Shown: positions 1-10,882, numbered from the stretch's first letter. The stretch is 64,000 bases of DNA from Macrocystis pyrifera (GCA_031763025.1 JASSKH010000001.1:26202118-26266117); one strand, 5' to 3'. A program made the numbers and translations. Notes: generated by a model not told the origin, from the letters alone.

Positions 1-267
1 ACACCACTTTTTTGGTTGTTGAAGAAGGTCAGGTATTAATAGTACTACTGCAGCATGCCGGTAGGCTGTTCAAGAGTTTCAGACAGCTGGCTGAGCCACC
101 AACTATTAACTATCATGTGAAGATTCCGGCCGCGACGAAGAGCTTGCTCCTACGAAGCCATACTTGAAAAATCCAGCGCGCGAGCCTTGCTTTCTTAACC
201 CTAGTTTCCGAAGTGTATGGGCCGTTTGGGACCACTATCTGTATACGGTAGAATATCGCTGTTACTA

Positions 268-379
268 TCACGGGGGGCCACAGCAATAATCAGGACCCAC
301 CGTATACACAAAAACCTATATGTTTCAGTATTCTTGCGAAGCAGATTCGGTCCTGATTTACTATTTTCCCCCCGGAGTG
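268..379 (+). mobile_element. TTACGGGGG MITE, copy 1 (degenerate)
   Basis: Decayed member of the dominant MITE. The left end reads CTA then TCACGGGGGG. The core keeps the sequence coding-like track 'cacaaaaacctatatgttt', and the right end is CCCCCCGGAGTG then TA. It is recognised by alignment with the better copies below. Confidence 0.65.
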
Positions 380-399
380 TACTCCCCACGTCGATAGGG

Positions 400-660
400 A
401 GGGCTGATTGATGGAGTCTTCTCGCGAAAAAAAATGAAAGGCACGAAGCTTTGTAGTGAGTGGGGGAAGGGGGGAGGGGGGAAGGAGAGCCTTGCTACGA
501 GTATGATGTGTTGGCCTCGGATCCGAGTTTCTTACGACTACTGTTAATATTAATATTGTAGGAGGGAGAGAGAAAAGAAAGGCGAAGGTAGTAAACAGGA
601 CGGAGAAAAGAAGAAACAAAACGAAAAAAAAAAAAAAAACGGTACACATATACAGCGTCC
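400..660. other. Intergenic low-complexity stretch
   Basis: Purine-rich sequence with a G-rich run near 460-485 and an A17 run near 624-640. It contains one TATTAATA octamer at 548-555. No gene, RNA or clear repeat boundary was recognised. Confidence 0.5.
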
Positions 661-664
661 CTAT

Positions 665-1040
665 GATACGCGCGGTCGTAAGGGTAATCGATCGATATTT
701 TATACCAGCAGGTACCCCTCTCTACAGCTCAGCAAGTAATATCCTCACAATTTGACGTCGTGGAGGACAAGGATGGATTCGAACCTCACTTCGAACGTTT
801 GTTTCATGGAAACGCTTGCGCGTTGCGGCTCTCACGGCACGCATCTCCCCGATTCCCCGGGTATTGAAACGAAGCGGGTAGGTAGAGGTCAGCGTACATG
901 CCGTACACGGTACCGACGCCCCAAAACATCCCGCCGTTCAGACGGGGGGGAAGCGTGCTATAAGGATTACCCCGGGCTGTGGGTAGTCGAACGATCTTTT
1001 ACCCCTACTCGTATACATAGCTCAGTACGCAATAACTTCA
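665..1040 (-). repeat. tRNA-related dispersed repeat, copy 1
   Basis: Shares blocks with 1285-1420, 11082-11260 and 11330-11510: GGGTAATCGATCGA, CAGCTCAGCAAGTA, GGATTCGAACCTCACTTC (a reversed tRNA B-box-like string), CCGCCGTTCAGACGGGG and AAGCGTGYTATAAGGATT. The order of the B-box-like and TGCTGAGCT blocks is not that of a normal tRNA. It is called a SINE-like or composite repeat, not a tRNA gene. Confidence 0.55.
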
Positions 1041-1284
1041 CAGCAGTACGTACGGTACCAAAGTTCGTTTTCCAATTTGAGGAGACGAGGGAACCCACAG
1101 GGAACACACACATATATACATATATGTTGATACCACGATTACCACCAACCATGGTGGTATCATAACGCATGATTTTTTAGTTTTTTAGGGATGCCTGCTT
1201 CCATGCACGCATGCGCCCCCCGCGCAGAAAGTGTTTATGGAAACTAAACAAATACATACATGAAAAACACGAAACGATGCAGCA

Positions 1285-1420
1285 GTCGGTGTAGACCCCG
1301 CCGTTCAAAGAGGGGGCGGGGGGGGGGGGGGGGGGGGGCGGGGGAAGCGTGTTATAAGGATTGCCCTGGCTGGGCTATGTGGGTAATCGATCGAAAGTTT
1401 ACCCCCTATGACAGCTCTCT
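1285..1420 (-). repeat. tRNA-related dispersed repeat, copy 2, with G21 run
   Basis: Partial copy of the repeat at 665-1040: CGCCGTTCAAAGAGGGGGCGGG, then a G run at 1318-1338, then AAGCGTGTTATAAGGATT and GGGTAATCGATCGAAA. The short G string of the other copies has grown to 21 Gs here. Confidence 0.55.
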
Positions 1421-1429
1421 GTAGTAGTA

Positions 1430-1534
1430 TTACGGGGGTCCATAGTCAATAGGACCTATGGTACACATAAAAACCTATATATTTACCTATTTTTAATGAC
1501 AATATTCGGTCCTACTTACTATGGTCCCCCGTAA
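1430..1534 (+). mobile_element. TTACGGGGG MITE, copy 2
   Basis: Near-intact 105 bp copy. TA target duplications flank it (AGTA | TTACGGGGGTCC ... GGTCCCCCGTAA | TAGT). The terminal inverted repeats (TIRs) extend about 27 bp inward and the core contains GGTACACATAAAAACC. No coding capacity, so non-autonomous. Confidence 0.9.
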
Positions 1535-1929
1535 TAGTAGGTAATGCCGCCACGACAGGACGTATATATTGGAGCCGTGCGTTCTCCCGCCATCGGCCAC
1601 AATCGACGCCGCTTGTTTGCTGTTGAAGGGGTTGCATCAAGCAGTTGATCAAGCAACCAACCCCACCATAAATCCTGGTGGTTTCTTAACAATATGGGAA
1701 ATATCTCATCGATTTATGTGTTTTCACGTTTGCAGACGCACCGCCCGTCGTTATTCGAGCAAATGGTTGAGGGTCAACCGAGGGTCAACCGCTGTGTACC
1801 GAGACGAATCACAGCAGCACAATATTGTTACTTCGAACTTCTCGTGAACCTAACGCTGAGCTAGTCAGACCCAATCAACCTTTTGGTTAGCGTTATTACC
1901 ATAAAAGCACGGCGATATTAATGCTACTA

Positions 1930-2037
1930 TTACGGGGGTCCAAAGTTAATAGGATCTATGGTATACATAAAAAAAAAGTATGTGTTTACCCATCTTTACT
2001 AACAGTATTTAGTCCTATTTCCTATGGTCCCCCGTTA
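1930..2037 (+). mobile_element. TTACGGGGG MITE, copy 3
   Basis: Flanked by CTACTA on the left and TAGTAG on the right. The left TIR is TTACGGGGGTCCAAAG and the right is TATGGTCCCCCGTTA. The core A-tract is expanded (CATAAAAAAAAAG). Confidence 0.88.
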
Positions 2038-2325
2038 TAGTAGCACGTCCCTCTGTCCTGTACACAGCAGTGCACCATCAACCATTTTCTCAAAAAAAAA
2101 GGTGCGGAGCTCTCTCTACTGGCAGGAGGAGGCTCCGTTCTCGAGATAATACCGGATTCCGACTTCGTCCTGCTGTACTGGCGCGCGTACGTGTTGTTCT
2201 TGCGTGTCAACACGGCGACACCACCCAGGAAAACATGCCAGGAGACATCTCGAGCACGGCAAAAAAAAAAACGTGCGCCCGTCAAGGATGTAGGGCCGAG
2301 TGTTCCGCGCCCGAACCCATATATA

Positions 2326-2430
2326 GCTGTGGGGACCATAGTAAATAGGACCCACGCTACACACGAAAACCTCTATATTTCGGTATTGTCACAAACAACA
2401 TTTGGTCCTATTTACTATGGTCCCCCGCAA
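2326..2430 (+). mobile_element. TTACGGGGG MITE, copy 4
   Basis: The left end is degenerate (GCTGTGGGGACCATAG). The core ACACACGAAAACCTCTATATTT and the right TIR ACTATGGTCCCCCGCAA are clear. Confidence 0.8.
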
Positions 2431-2648
2431 TGGTATTTTGGTGTCAGTCAAGGCATGCATGTCAAGGAAAAAGTTGCTGTCTGTCAAGGGGTGAAAGTGC
2501 TGTGTCCCGGCACCTTCGCCTCTCTGGGCACGACAACAAGGAAGGACCTTTCGGACGTAAACTTCAGAAAAACCAGGAGGTTCATTGCATCTAGGGTCCA
2601 GAAGGGTGCTTGCCTGGGTCCCAAGTCCCAGACGGGTTTGTAAACTAC

Positions 2649-2656
2649 TATTAATA
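2649..2656. repeat. TATTAATA scar on the TA flank of MITE copy 5
   Basis: The usual junction is CTACTA|TTACGGGG. Here it reads CTACTA TTAATA TTACGGGG, an exact 6-base TTAATA addition at the left target-site TA. See the scar finding. Confidence 0.75.
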
Positions 2657-2659
2657 TTA

Positions 2660-2703
<44 letters not shown>

Positions 2704-2795
2704 TAGTTAATAGGACCTACGGTACACACAAAAACCTTTATATTTACCCATTTTTACTAACAATATTTGGTCCTATTAACTATAGACCCCCGAAA
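2657..2795 (+). mobile_element. TTACGGGGG MITE, copy 5, with a G42 expansion inside the TIR
   Basis: The G5 of the left TIR has become a 42-base G run (2661-2702). The rest is normal: ATAGTTAATAGGACCTACGG, core, and TATAGACCCCCGAAA. The right arm keeps its short C run, so the expansion affects one arm only. Confidence 0.87.
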
Positions 2796-2940
2796 TATTT
2801 ATTATTGTTGTACGCGCCCAACGTACCGGAAATATACGTAGGGGGGGGGGGTGTATTATTAACTTGTGAGAATACAGAATAACGAAACATTGAGCATACA
2901 TTGCCCCCCCCCCGGAATCCTTTGTCGGGGAAAGGCAATA

Positions 2941-3048
2941 TTATTTCGGAGGTTCATAGTTAATAAGACCTATGGTATACATAAAAACCTTTGTATTTAC
3001 CTATTTTTACTGACAATATTCGGTCCTATTTACTATGGCCACCCGCAA
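2941..3048 (+). mobile_element. TTACGGGGG MITE, copy 6
   Basis: Left end mutated (TTATTTCGGAGGTTCATAG); core GGTATACATAAAAACC intact; right end TACTATGGCCACCCGCAA then TA. TA flanks on both sides. Confidence 0.82.
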
Positions 3049-3189
3049 TAATATTAGTAGTAATCAGGACCGAATATGGTTCATAAAAAAACCATACCGC
3101 TATGTCCCAATACATAAGGACTGTTTATCCATTGATGTTCAATGTAAACGATCTTATACCTAGGGACAGACAGGTACTACGTACGTAGG

Positions 3190-3476
3190 GGGATGCTTGT
3201 TTTTTTGGGGTGCGACGTGTGTTCTGGTTACCGTACAACGCGCAAGGAAACGAACCCCCTTCGACGGATTCACAGAGTCGGTTTCCTCGAAAACATGGGG
3301 GGCACGCACAACGAAAAATGGTAGCGTTGGAAGGGCTTCGTCGAGAAAGAAGGTTGCACGTAGAGGCGCATCGCTGGTCGTACTCGGTATGCCCTCCCCG
3401 TTGTCGAGAAACCCAGCTTTGAAAATCGTCCGACGGGGGTGTGTTATCTTATCACCCAGTGTGATAGGGTGATGCG
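3190..3476 (+). repeat. Dispersed repeat ending GGGGGTGTGTTATCTTATCACCC
   Basis: The right end, CGTCCGACGGGGGTGTGTTATCTTATCACCC, resembles the ends of the repeats at 33789-34030 and 54935-55045. The body holds an ORF-like GC-rich stretch, but no protein family was recognised. It may be a TIR element. Confidence 0.4.
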
Positions 3477-3910
3477 GTACTATGCACCCCCCGTACATAC
3501 TGTTATTAATTAATAGTAGTTGTGGCAGCAGAGTACTGCTGGAGGTAGGCACGCTTTATCTTCTCCTATTAACAACATGTTTGGCACTTTACGATACGCA
3601 CGCAGGCTGTGTACTCGTACGAGCGATTGATCGTAATTTTATTTCGTGCAAAACGTTACCGCACAGCAGAGTTGAGCCGCCGTGTACTCCTGTGACCTTT
3701 CAGGGGTGTATCAGCTGTTGTTGTACTACTGTTCGCTATTAGCCGCTATTTACCGCAGGTGCTATTATGTATACACCTACCTACCTGTGGTATGCACGTA
3801 AAGCATGATGTATACTCCGAATAGGATTACGCTTGTATGCTACGTAAGTAAGCACTCGTGCGTATACGTTGAAGAATTGAGATGCGCTCGAACAAACAAA
3901 TAAATATGTA

Positions 3911-4029
3911 TTATCAAGGGGGGCCATATTAATAGTAAATAGGACCTATGGTACACACAACAAAAAAACTAAATATTTACGTATGTTTACCGACAAATAT
4001 TTGGTCCTATTTACTATGGCCCCCCGTAA
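3911..4029 (+). mobile_element. TTACGGGGG MITE, copy 7, interrupted by a TTAATA scar
   Basis: Left end TTATCAAGGGGGGCCATA; right TIR ACTATGGCCCCCCGTAA then TAGTA. The left TIR carries an extra TTAATA at 3929-3934 compared with CCATAGTAAATAGG of the other copies. Confidence 0.83.
3927..3934. repeat. TATTAATA scar inside MITE copy 7
   Basis: Reference copies read GGCCATAGTAAATAGG. This copy reads GGCCATA TTAATA GTAAATAGG. The single difference at this place is a 6-base TTAATA insertion at a TA, a clean empty-site comparison. Confidence 0.8.
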
Positions 4030-4781
4030 TAGTATAGTTGTCTGTATATTGGAAGTATCCCAGCCGCAATGCTTGTAACTGTCGTCAACTTTTGTGTGTT
4101 GGAGGACCCGTGACGGCGGGCGCTTCAGGAAACACGAAAGGGGTTCCTGTTTCTTCGGCACCATCCAAACAAGAAAACTCGCGTCTGCTCGCAGTGAGCA
4201 TATACCATTACCAGCTATATATGTATACTTCCTGTAAGTTCTACATACGGTATAATTTTATACTGCTGCATCATACCAGTACTTTTTTGGAAAAAACAAC
4301 AACAGCAGCAGTTCGTTGTGGGATCCAAGGTTTTGTCGAAATTTCATGTTCGCGATGTGTGTGTGATTCTTCGATCGCGCGCGCCAAGGGTTTAATATGA
4401 CGGCATACAGGAGATCTATCCCTTATACTGAGGTCAAAAGCTGTGGAACTCGGTTTATGTGATCTCATGCATCATACCAGGTGCATCATTTCCATTCCTT
4501 TTCCCCCTGATCGGCTATCTACTGCATCTTCGTTCAACCCTCCTTTGCTCCTCCTGCTTCCTGCCCACGGCAGTCGCAGCCGTAGCTCCGACCCGGCGAT
4601 CACATAGCAAGCAGGCTCTCTCCTCCTCCCCCCCCCCCGCAACTACGTACTGTACTACTGTCCGCCCCTTGCTTTGTTCTGTCGAGAGAAGGGCTCACCA
4701 CTTCCTTCCCTCGTCGACTCGCGTCTCGAAACGTTTGTACCTTCGGTGGCCGCCCCGGACCCCCCTCCCCCCCTTGTTTCA

Positions 4782-5122
4782 AGGCCTGGGTTGGGTGGGC
4801 GATTGGTCAACCTTTTACCAGTAGCCCAACGGTCCAAGACCTTAACAAATGGCGTCATCGGCAGAGCACATGGGTCGTTGGGCGTGGGTTCGAATCTCAC
4901 GTCCACCATGAAATCGCTTTTTTGGTTAAAAGAGGAGTGAATTTCCTCATGTCCAGAATCTGAAAAATACTTGTGGATCCCCGGAAATTGGAACCACGTG
5001 TTGGTGGCACGCGGCGACACGCGTATCCGGTCCGTTCCAGGGGGGGGAGAGTGATGCAAGGCTTAGGTTGGGCAGGCGATTGGTTAACCCTTCACCCATA
5101 GCCCAACGGACTAAGACCTTGA
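4782..5122 (+). repeat. SINE-like repeat with ~62 bp direct terminal repeats
   Basis: Two similar blocks, 4782-4845 and 5060-5122, share GGTTGGG(T/C)(G/A)GGCGATTGGT(C/T)AACC, TAGCCCAACGG and AAGACCTT. Between them lies a tRNA-like string with a good B box (GGGTTCGAATCTCACG, about 4885-4900). No full acceptor stem can be drawn, so this is not called a tRNA gene. Confidence 0.5.
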
Positions 5123-5227
5123 CACCCTCCCCATCGCCAGCAATGTGTAGCAGTGTGTGTGTGAGGGGGGGGGTACCTTAGGCTGCGCTCACGCTAAATG
5201 TGCTCATTAACGTTTCCGTTATTTCCA

Positions 5228-5370
5228 TAGCTGTTCACGCGTTGGGCCAAACCTCGCGGGTCGGGTCGGGTCCGGTCAGGGTCCAAACCCTGACCCGACC
5301 CGTGAGATTTTGAAAACCTCCTGACCCGACCCGACCCGACCCGCGGGTCGGGTGATGGCCCGTGAAGATT
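5228..5370. repeat. GGGTC pentamer repeat, foldback form
   Basis: GTTCACGCGTTGGGCCAAACCTCGCG leads into (GGGTC)n, then the inverted form (GACCC)n, then CGGGTCGGGTGATGG. A related element lies inverted at 59545-59755. The two arms could form a hairpin. Confidence 0.6.
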
Positions 5371-6190
5371 CCTGACTATTCGGGTGTGTCTTAACTGTCT
5401 TCAAAGAGCATGGGAACCAGCGGAACGGAACGAGGCAGCTCGTGGTCATTTGTTCCGTTCCCATGTCAAAAGAAACGTGTTTGGCTCCACGCAGAATCCT
5501 GGGCCTCGCCAGCCGAATCAGAACAAACGGTAAATTTGGCACATGCCACGGCAAATTTGGTATCCACGTCCATCTCCGGTGGTGTCCATGTACCGTACAT
5601 CATATGAGATACTATTTGTTCCCGTTCGGTCGGGCCGCCGTTCGGTCCTCCCAAACAAGAAAGAGGGGTGCAACACTTCTTCTTCCTCTTCCTACAGTAG
5701 ATATACTGTTTTTCTCGGGCTGCACTGAATCTATTCGAGTTCCATGACCAAATGAGCACCAATTCATCCCGCAAAATAATGTTCCATTCGGTTCGTTCCA
5801 ATGCTCTCTGGGGGGGGTTAAGACAGGCCCTGAGCCCCCCCTTCCTTGCCCCTAACCCTCACCCCCCCCCCCGTCCACTCCCCCACTCCCCCCCCCCCCC
5901 CCCCCCTATATTATATACCTGGTGTATAAATAGGTGGGGTTAGCGTCGGTAGGCGACGACGCTGTAAAACACGCCTCTCACTGCGTGAGCTAGACAGCCA
6001 GGGTACCGTTTTTTTTTTTTGTGTTTTTTTGGCCGTGACCACGGCTGGCGGTCAAGTTAGATCATTTTTGTGCGGGGAAAACCTTTACTCCGCACAAGGG
6101 GGATGATCGTAGCACGTAGTGTGTATATGGTGAGGCACCCACGAGGCAGTTACATAGTAAACCCATTGCTGTCTCTGGAAGTGGCCATAC

Positions 6191-6445
6191 CAGAAATTAA
6201 ATCAATTCATTGAAGCTGTCATCCAGATGCAAGAAAATCAGCCTCTAAAGCGGTTCTTAGTAGGATGCAGCTCACCCCTCATGCGACTCGCCCAACAGCT
6301 CACGGCGCCTCGCGCTTGGTGCAATGTCTGCCTGGTTGGTGAAAACCCGACGTGCTCCGTCCCGGCATTGTAGGGATGCGAGGGTCTATGGTCATATGAC
6401 TAGGGCCATGCATGATAATGAGTACCCCCCCACCCCACCCCCGGA
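6191..6445 (+). mobile_element. Retrotransposon 3' end, type A, copy 1, poly(C)-tailed
   Basis: An open frame runs 6191-6373 and ends with a TAG. Its C-terminus contains LKRFLVGCSS and the cysteine cluster WCNVCLVGENPTCSVPAL. After the stop comes CATGCATGATAATGAGTA and then a C-rich tail with a few A interruptions. The same frame and tail recur at 42608-42881, so a conserved retroelement ORF terminus is likely. The family could not be assigned further. Confidence 0.65.
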
Positions 6446-6499
6446 AACGATGCGCATACAGCGCATACAAATGGAGTTAACAACACATACAGGAATACA

Positions 6500-7190
6500 G
6501 CGCACTTACTATTCAATAATATACTGTAAAGTTGACGACCCGGGCCGGATTTCTTATTTTGGGGCGTTTTTTTTTTAAATTTTGTATTCCTAATTTTGGA
6601 AAAGGGTGGCTGTCTACGCTTAACGTCAGTAGAACAGCTTCCGAAAAAAAGAGTATCAACAGGAGTGTTGATCGAGATTGGATTTCGTGTTTTGAGCAAG
6701 GGTGCGGTCTACACCGAATTCGTTACGACGGCTTCTCGCTTTCTTGTTTACTTGCCAATGTCAGCCTAGATTTCTTAGTGCTCGTTTTTTCTTAGTATTG
6801 TGCTTCGTAGATGTCCTGTACCAGGTACGTTTTTTCAAGAAATTAGTGCGTAGCTAAGAAATTTTGGCGCGCGGGCTTTTTCCACGAAAACATCATTCAC
6901 AAAAACCATTGTGCGTACTGAAGAGAGTATAGGACACTAAATAAATAGGCACCCCTGCCTCACGAAAGGAAAAGCGCCCGCCCCCCGAAACGATATTTTT
7001 ATTTAAATGCGAGTTTCTTGAATTGGTATTTTCTTAAAATATTTACCAAGGTATCTCTTAAACGATTATCGATAGTTGCTTGAATCAGGTTTTCTCAAGT
7101 GCGGGGGTTGCCATTATTTACAGCACATTTTTGGACAAAAAATGTTTCTTCCAAACCCAACATCTTGTCTGAAACAATCATATACCACAT
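6500..7190. other. AT-rich intergenic stretch
   Basis: No gene or repeat with clear ends was recognised. One TACCAGGTA motif lies near 6820. Confidence 0.45.
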
Positions 7191-7475
7191 CTCTGACAGA
7201 TCATGATCTCTATCTATCTATAGATAGATGATCTAGTTCCTCACCTACCGCTGTGAGAGTTTGTGCAGGATCTGTGCAGTACAGATCCTCCCTAGGAAAC
7301 ATGTGCTACTACTGCTGTAGATCATGCAGAGTGTACGGGTCCCACTAGGCAACATGAATGAGCTGCATGTAGATCATGCACAGATCGGGAATAGATCTGC
7401 CTTGAAAGATCTAGATCATGAACTGTGGGAATAGATGATCTGCAGAGGATCTGTCAGAAGTATTAAACAAACAGT
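7185..7475 (+). repeat. GATCT-rich TIR element, copy 1
   Basis: Starts CTGACAGATCATGATCT and ends GATGATCTGCAGAGGATCTGTCAG, so the ends are inverted. Internal landmarks shared with other copies: CGCTGTGAGAG, GTGCAGGATCTGTGCAGTAC, GGGAATAGATCTGCCTTGAA and ATCTAGATCATGAAC. No ORF. Confidence 0.7.
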
Positions 7476-8129
7476 GTTCGGTAAATGTCCACAGCAGTAC
7501 ACGTTCGTAGGCCTTGCAAACTGTTCGACGGGTTGCCGCCTTCCTTCACACTTCACACCTGGCACTTTCTAAAAAAAGTTCAGCATTTTAGGGAATTAAT
7601 TAGAAGAGGTTGAAAGAGCAGCTCTCTTGAGCGAGAGGGAGAAGCCTCAGAAAAAAAAAAAAAAAGAAAAAGAGAAAATGTTGACCCTATCATAAACGTA
7701 GCCTACCGCAGCGAGGGTCTTGTGCAATACTGAACCCTCTGGAACGAACCCCCCTAGATAGCGGCCAAACCAATGGTTGGTAACTCTGATGCTATCCACC
7801 ATCTGCGAGCAGCGTGAGGGCGCGCCCGGCATTTAAGGGTAGGATCATCTTGCGCGCGAGCCATACGACCCCCTTCAACCATTGTGTCTCGGCATCGTCC
7901 CCCCAACCATTGGCTGCTGTAAAAATCGTCTCTTCCTTGTTCTTGTTCGTCAATTGATTTTGTTTTTGTGCAGCCCCCCCAAAAGGTTAATAACTATATA
8001 CTATGATAATCAATATTAATAGTAAGAGCTACGAACGTACTTGATGTTGGTCGCCTTTTTTTTCCGGCTCGTACAGTAGTGTCCTTGCTGCCCAGGCACG
8101 CACCTAAAAAATATTTGATCTGGAACAGA

Positions 8130-8415
8130 CCATCGAATCCCTCTTTGATGATCTAGATCTTTCAAGGCAGATCTATTCCTGATCTGTATGATCTGCATGA
8201 TCTAGCTCATCATGTTGCCGCGTGGGAGCCGTATAACACGCATGGTCTGGGACAAACTTCCTGGGTTGGATTTGTACTTTCACGGATCCTGCACAGAACC
8301 CCAGAACGGCAGGTTAGGATCTGCAGCAGCAGATGATCTAGATCGTGATCTATCTGTAGATGATCTGTAGATGATCTGTAGGTCGTGATCCATCTGTCTG
8401 ACGTGATCTAGCTAC
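8130..8415 (-). repeat. GATCT-rich TIR element, copy 2
   Basis: Reverse orientation of the repeat at 7185-7475: CTAGATCTTTCAAGGCAGATCTATTCC, then CATGTTGCCGCGTGGGAGCC, ACGGATCCTGCACAG and ending GTGATCCATCTGTCTGAC. Confidence 0.65.
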
Positions 8416-8617
8416 GCCGGAACGACCGTCGCCGACACCACCGCTACACCATGGGAGCACCGTGGAAGGACGTGCATATCATATCACCCTAGAAGTCAAG
8501 CAAAATGCAAGGGAAGGGCTGCTGTTGGAGTATACTGTAAATATGAAGACGAAAAGGCCCCAACGTTACCGTCAAGGCCGCGTCAGATGTTCTGCTAGAG
8601 ATGCTTTTGGCGAAACA

Positions 8618-9010
8618 TTTGGCTTAGGCTTTTCGTTTTCGTTTTCGTTTTCCTGCTCGGTTTCGTGTTCGCTTTCGCGTTCGTGTTCGTTTTTCGTGTT
8701 CGTTTTTTCGCGTTCGTTTTCGGTTTCGTTTTTTGTGTCCGTTCGTGTTCGTGTTCGTTTTCGCGTTCGTGTTCGTGTTCTTGTACGTGTTCATTTTCGG
8801 TTTCGTTTTCGTTTTCGTTTTCGTGTTGGTGCTCGTTTTGGTGTTCGTTTTCGTTTTCGTTTTCGCTTTCGTTTTCGTTTTTACTTTCGTGTAGTCATTT
8901 TTTTTATATTTTTTTTCGCTCTCGTTTTCGTTCCGTCCTTTTCGTTCTCGTCTTCGGCTTCTCGCTTTCAGGTCTCGTTTGCGCTTTTCATCGTTTTCTT
9001 TCTCGTTTCC
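8618..9010 (+). repeat. Imperfect (GTTTTC)n hexamer array
   Basis: About 390 bp of variants of GTTTTC/GTTCGT with period six, broken by a T-rich piece near 8898-8920. The F/R/S-rich open frames here are artefacts of the period. Confidence 0.85.
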
Positions 9011-9059
9011 GTTCGTTCGCGTTATTGCATCCTGGGCTCTTGTCCGCATGACAATTGTC

Positions 9060-9300
9060 GAAACATCAGACAGATACATCACGACCTGCAGATATATCAT
9101 CTATCTGTATACCATCTAGACCCTAACTTGCCGTACTGAAGTGCTGTGCAGGATCTCTGAAGTACAGATCCAACGCAGGAAACACGCCGTAGATAGATCA
9201 TGCAGATTACGCAGATCCCACACGGCAGCATGAGACACAGATCATAGATCACGCAGAGCAGGAACCCATCTGCCCTCAAGCATCTACAACAGAAAAGGCA
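9060..9300 (+). repeat. GATCT-rich TIR element, copy 3 (partial)
   Basis: Contains GTGCAGGATCTCTGAAGTACAGATCC, AGATAGATCATGCAG and CATCTGCCCTCAA, in the same order as in 7185-7475. Confidence 0.6.
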
Positions 9301-9692
9301 GTGGGAATCAATTCTCTGCTCAAGTCGTGTAATCGTCGGAACAGCAAGAAAACGATCGGGACACGAATAGGGTTCTCCAACGGCCAACCGGCTCCCTGCT
9401 CATCACCACCATTTTTTTTCTCGACATTTTGTCGGAACTTGTCGCACCAAAAAAAACAGGAAGAAAACGAAACACGGCAGTGACCGGTGAAAAAAAAAGG
9501 CAAACAAGCAGAGAAAAAAGAAACGAAGGGGGAAACAAAAAACAAGAACACGGCTCACCATCTCCATTTTTGCTTTTGCACCTTTTTTGTTTTGGTCGCA
9601 GTTTGTTGAACAAAAAAAACACGCGAAGCGTGGCAATTAGCTGAAACAAAACGGCATCATCGGTGAAAAAAAGGAGGTCGGGGGGGGGGGGG

Positions 9693-9867
9693 TGTGCTCG
9701 ATAGGAGAGATGTACTCGATCTCATGCATGGCCGTAGTCGTATGACCAAAGACCCTCGCATCCCTACGATGCCGGGACGGAGCATTTCGGGTTTTCACCG
9801 ACCAGGCAGACATTGCTTGCACCAAGCGCGAAGCGCCGTGAGGTGTCCGGCGAGTCGCATGAAGGGT
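9693..9867 (-). mobile_element. Retrotransposon 3' end, type A, copy 2, poly(C)-tailed
   Basis: Reverse complement of the type A terminus (GTGAGGTGTCCGGCGAGTCGCATGAAGGG at the 5' side). On this strand it ends in CGAGTACATCTC...CGAGCACA and then 13 Cs (G run 9680-9692 on the plus strand). The 3' part carries a short extra segment absent from copy 1. Confidence 0.7.
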
Positions 9868-9895
9868 CGGGGGGGGGGGGGGGGGGGGGGGGGGG

Positions 9896-9924
9896 TGTAC
9901 TCATTATCGTGCATGCCCGTAGGG
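9896..9924 (-). mobile_element. Very short type A terminus between two G runs
   Basis: Only about 27 bp of the type A 3' end is present (CATGCACGATAATGAGTACA on the minus strand), followed by a 27-base C tail (9869-9895). Another C run lies on its 5' side. This looks like an extreme 5' truncation. Confidence 0.55.
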
Positions 9925-10029
9925 GGGGGGGGGGGGCGGCGGGCGGAAGAGGGAGAAACACAAACAAAAAAACCGACAACATAACATCCACCTAATATCT
10001 CTCTCCGTCTATTTTTTCTCGTTGCTATC

Positions 10030-10092
10030 ACTCTGTCCCAAAAATCTAGTGACCTCTTCTATATTAATATCTAATAAAAATGTTACCTAAAT
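10030..10092 (+). mobile_element. Stowaway-like fragment
   Basis: Starts CACTCTGTCCCAAAAATCTAG and shares TTCTATATTAATATCTAATAAAAATGTTA with the fuller copy at 15199-15277. The right terminus is missing. The TATTAATA here (10062-10069) matches internal element sequence and is not counted as a scar. Confidence 0.5.
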
Positions 10093-10277
10093 TTAGGTAC
10101 GGCGTGGAACTGTTATTTTCGCCTTTCGACAATGTTTTATGAGCGTTGAAGCTCACCCCGCACATTGTCGGGTGGCAAACGATAAAAAAAGTGACAGCCG
10201 AAATCGAAGTACATACCCGTAGACGTTTATCAGGGAGAAGGGATGCAGGAGAGGAGGGAACTAGACTTGCTTCATAA

Positions 10278-10690
10278 GTTTGTTTCCCTTTCGTTGTTCG
10301 TGGTTTTTCCTTTGCTTTTCTTCTCTCTGGGGCAGTTTCTGAGTGATCAACGTTGAAGGTACTACTGTAGTCTAATAGGCTACTGCTGTAGTCCAATAGG
10401 CTACTGCTGTAGTCCAACAGGCTACTGCTGTAGTCCAATAGGCTACTGCTGTAGTCCAACAGGCTACTGCTGTAGTCCAACAGGCTACTGCTGTAGTCCA
10501 GCAGGCTACTGCTGTAGTCCAGCAGGCTACTGCTGTAGTCCAACAGGCTACTGCTGTAGTCCAACAGGCTACTGCTGTAGTCCAACAGGCTACTACTGTA
10601 GCCTTGTCCAATAGGTTTCCTTATCTTGGTTTCCCTTGGTTTTCTTCTTCCTCTTCTTTCGTGGAATGTTTCTGAGTGGTCAACTTGAAG
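10278..10690. repeat. 21-bp minisatellite (about 12 units) between ~75 bp direct repeats
   Basis: Units of GCTACTGCTGTAGTCCAACAG occupy about 10366-10603. The flanks, 10278-10356 and 10612-10690, resemble each other (TTTCCC...GGTTTTTC...TTTCTGAGTG(A/G)TCAAC). A related unexpanded, inverted copy lies at 20436-20680. The long open frame on the minus strand follows from the 21-base period. Confidence 0.8.
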
Positions 10691-10851
10691 CGCACGGTAA
10701 ATATTGTCGGTTGCCAAACGCAATACTAACAATAAGAACTTACAGCAGTGCCTCAACCCAACAGAAGAATAGTCCTACCTTTTTCTTTCGTTTTTTTTTA
10801 ATCTTATGGCGGATTGGTAAAAATATCCTACTTAACCTCCGTAGACCTATC

Positions 10852-10882
<31 letters not shown>

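Noticed and set aside
4870..4905. tRNA gene with GGGTTCGAATCTCACG
   Set aside because: The 3' half fits, but the sequence 70 bases upstream does not pair with the acceptor end; it lies in a repeat with direct terminal duplications.
8462..9139. Phe/Arg/Ser-rich 225-residue ORF
   Set aside because: Generated by the GTTTTC hexamer array.
10062..10069. TATTAATA counted as an excision scar
   Set aside because: The matching position in the related Stowaway-like copy has TACTAATATT, so the octamer is probably internal element sequence.
10366..10603. CRISPR-like array of regular ~21 bp units
   Set aside because: The units are contiguous with no unique spacers, in a eukaryotic context. It is a minisatellite.
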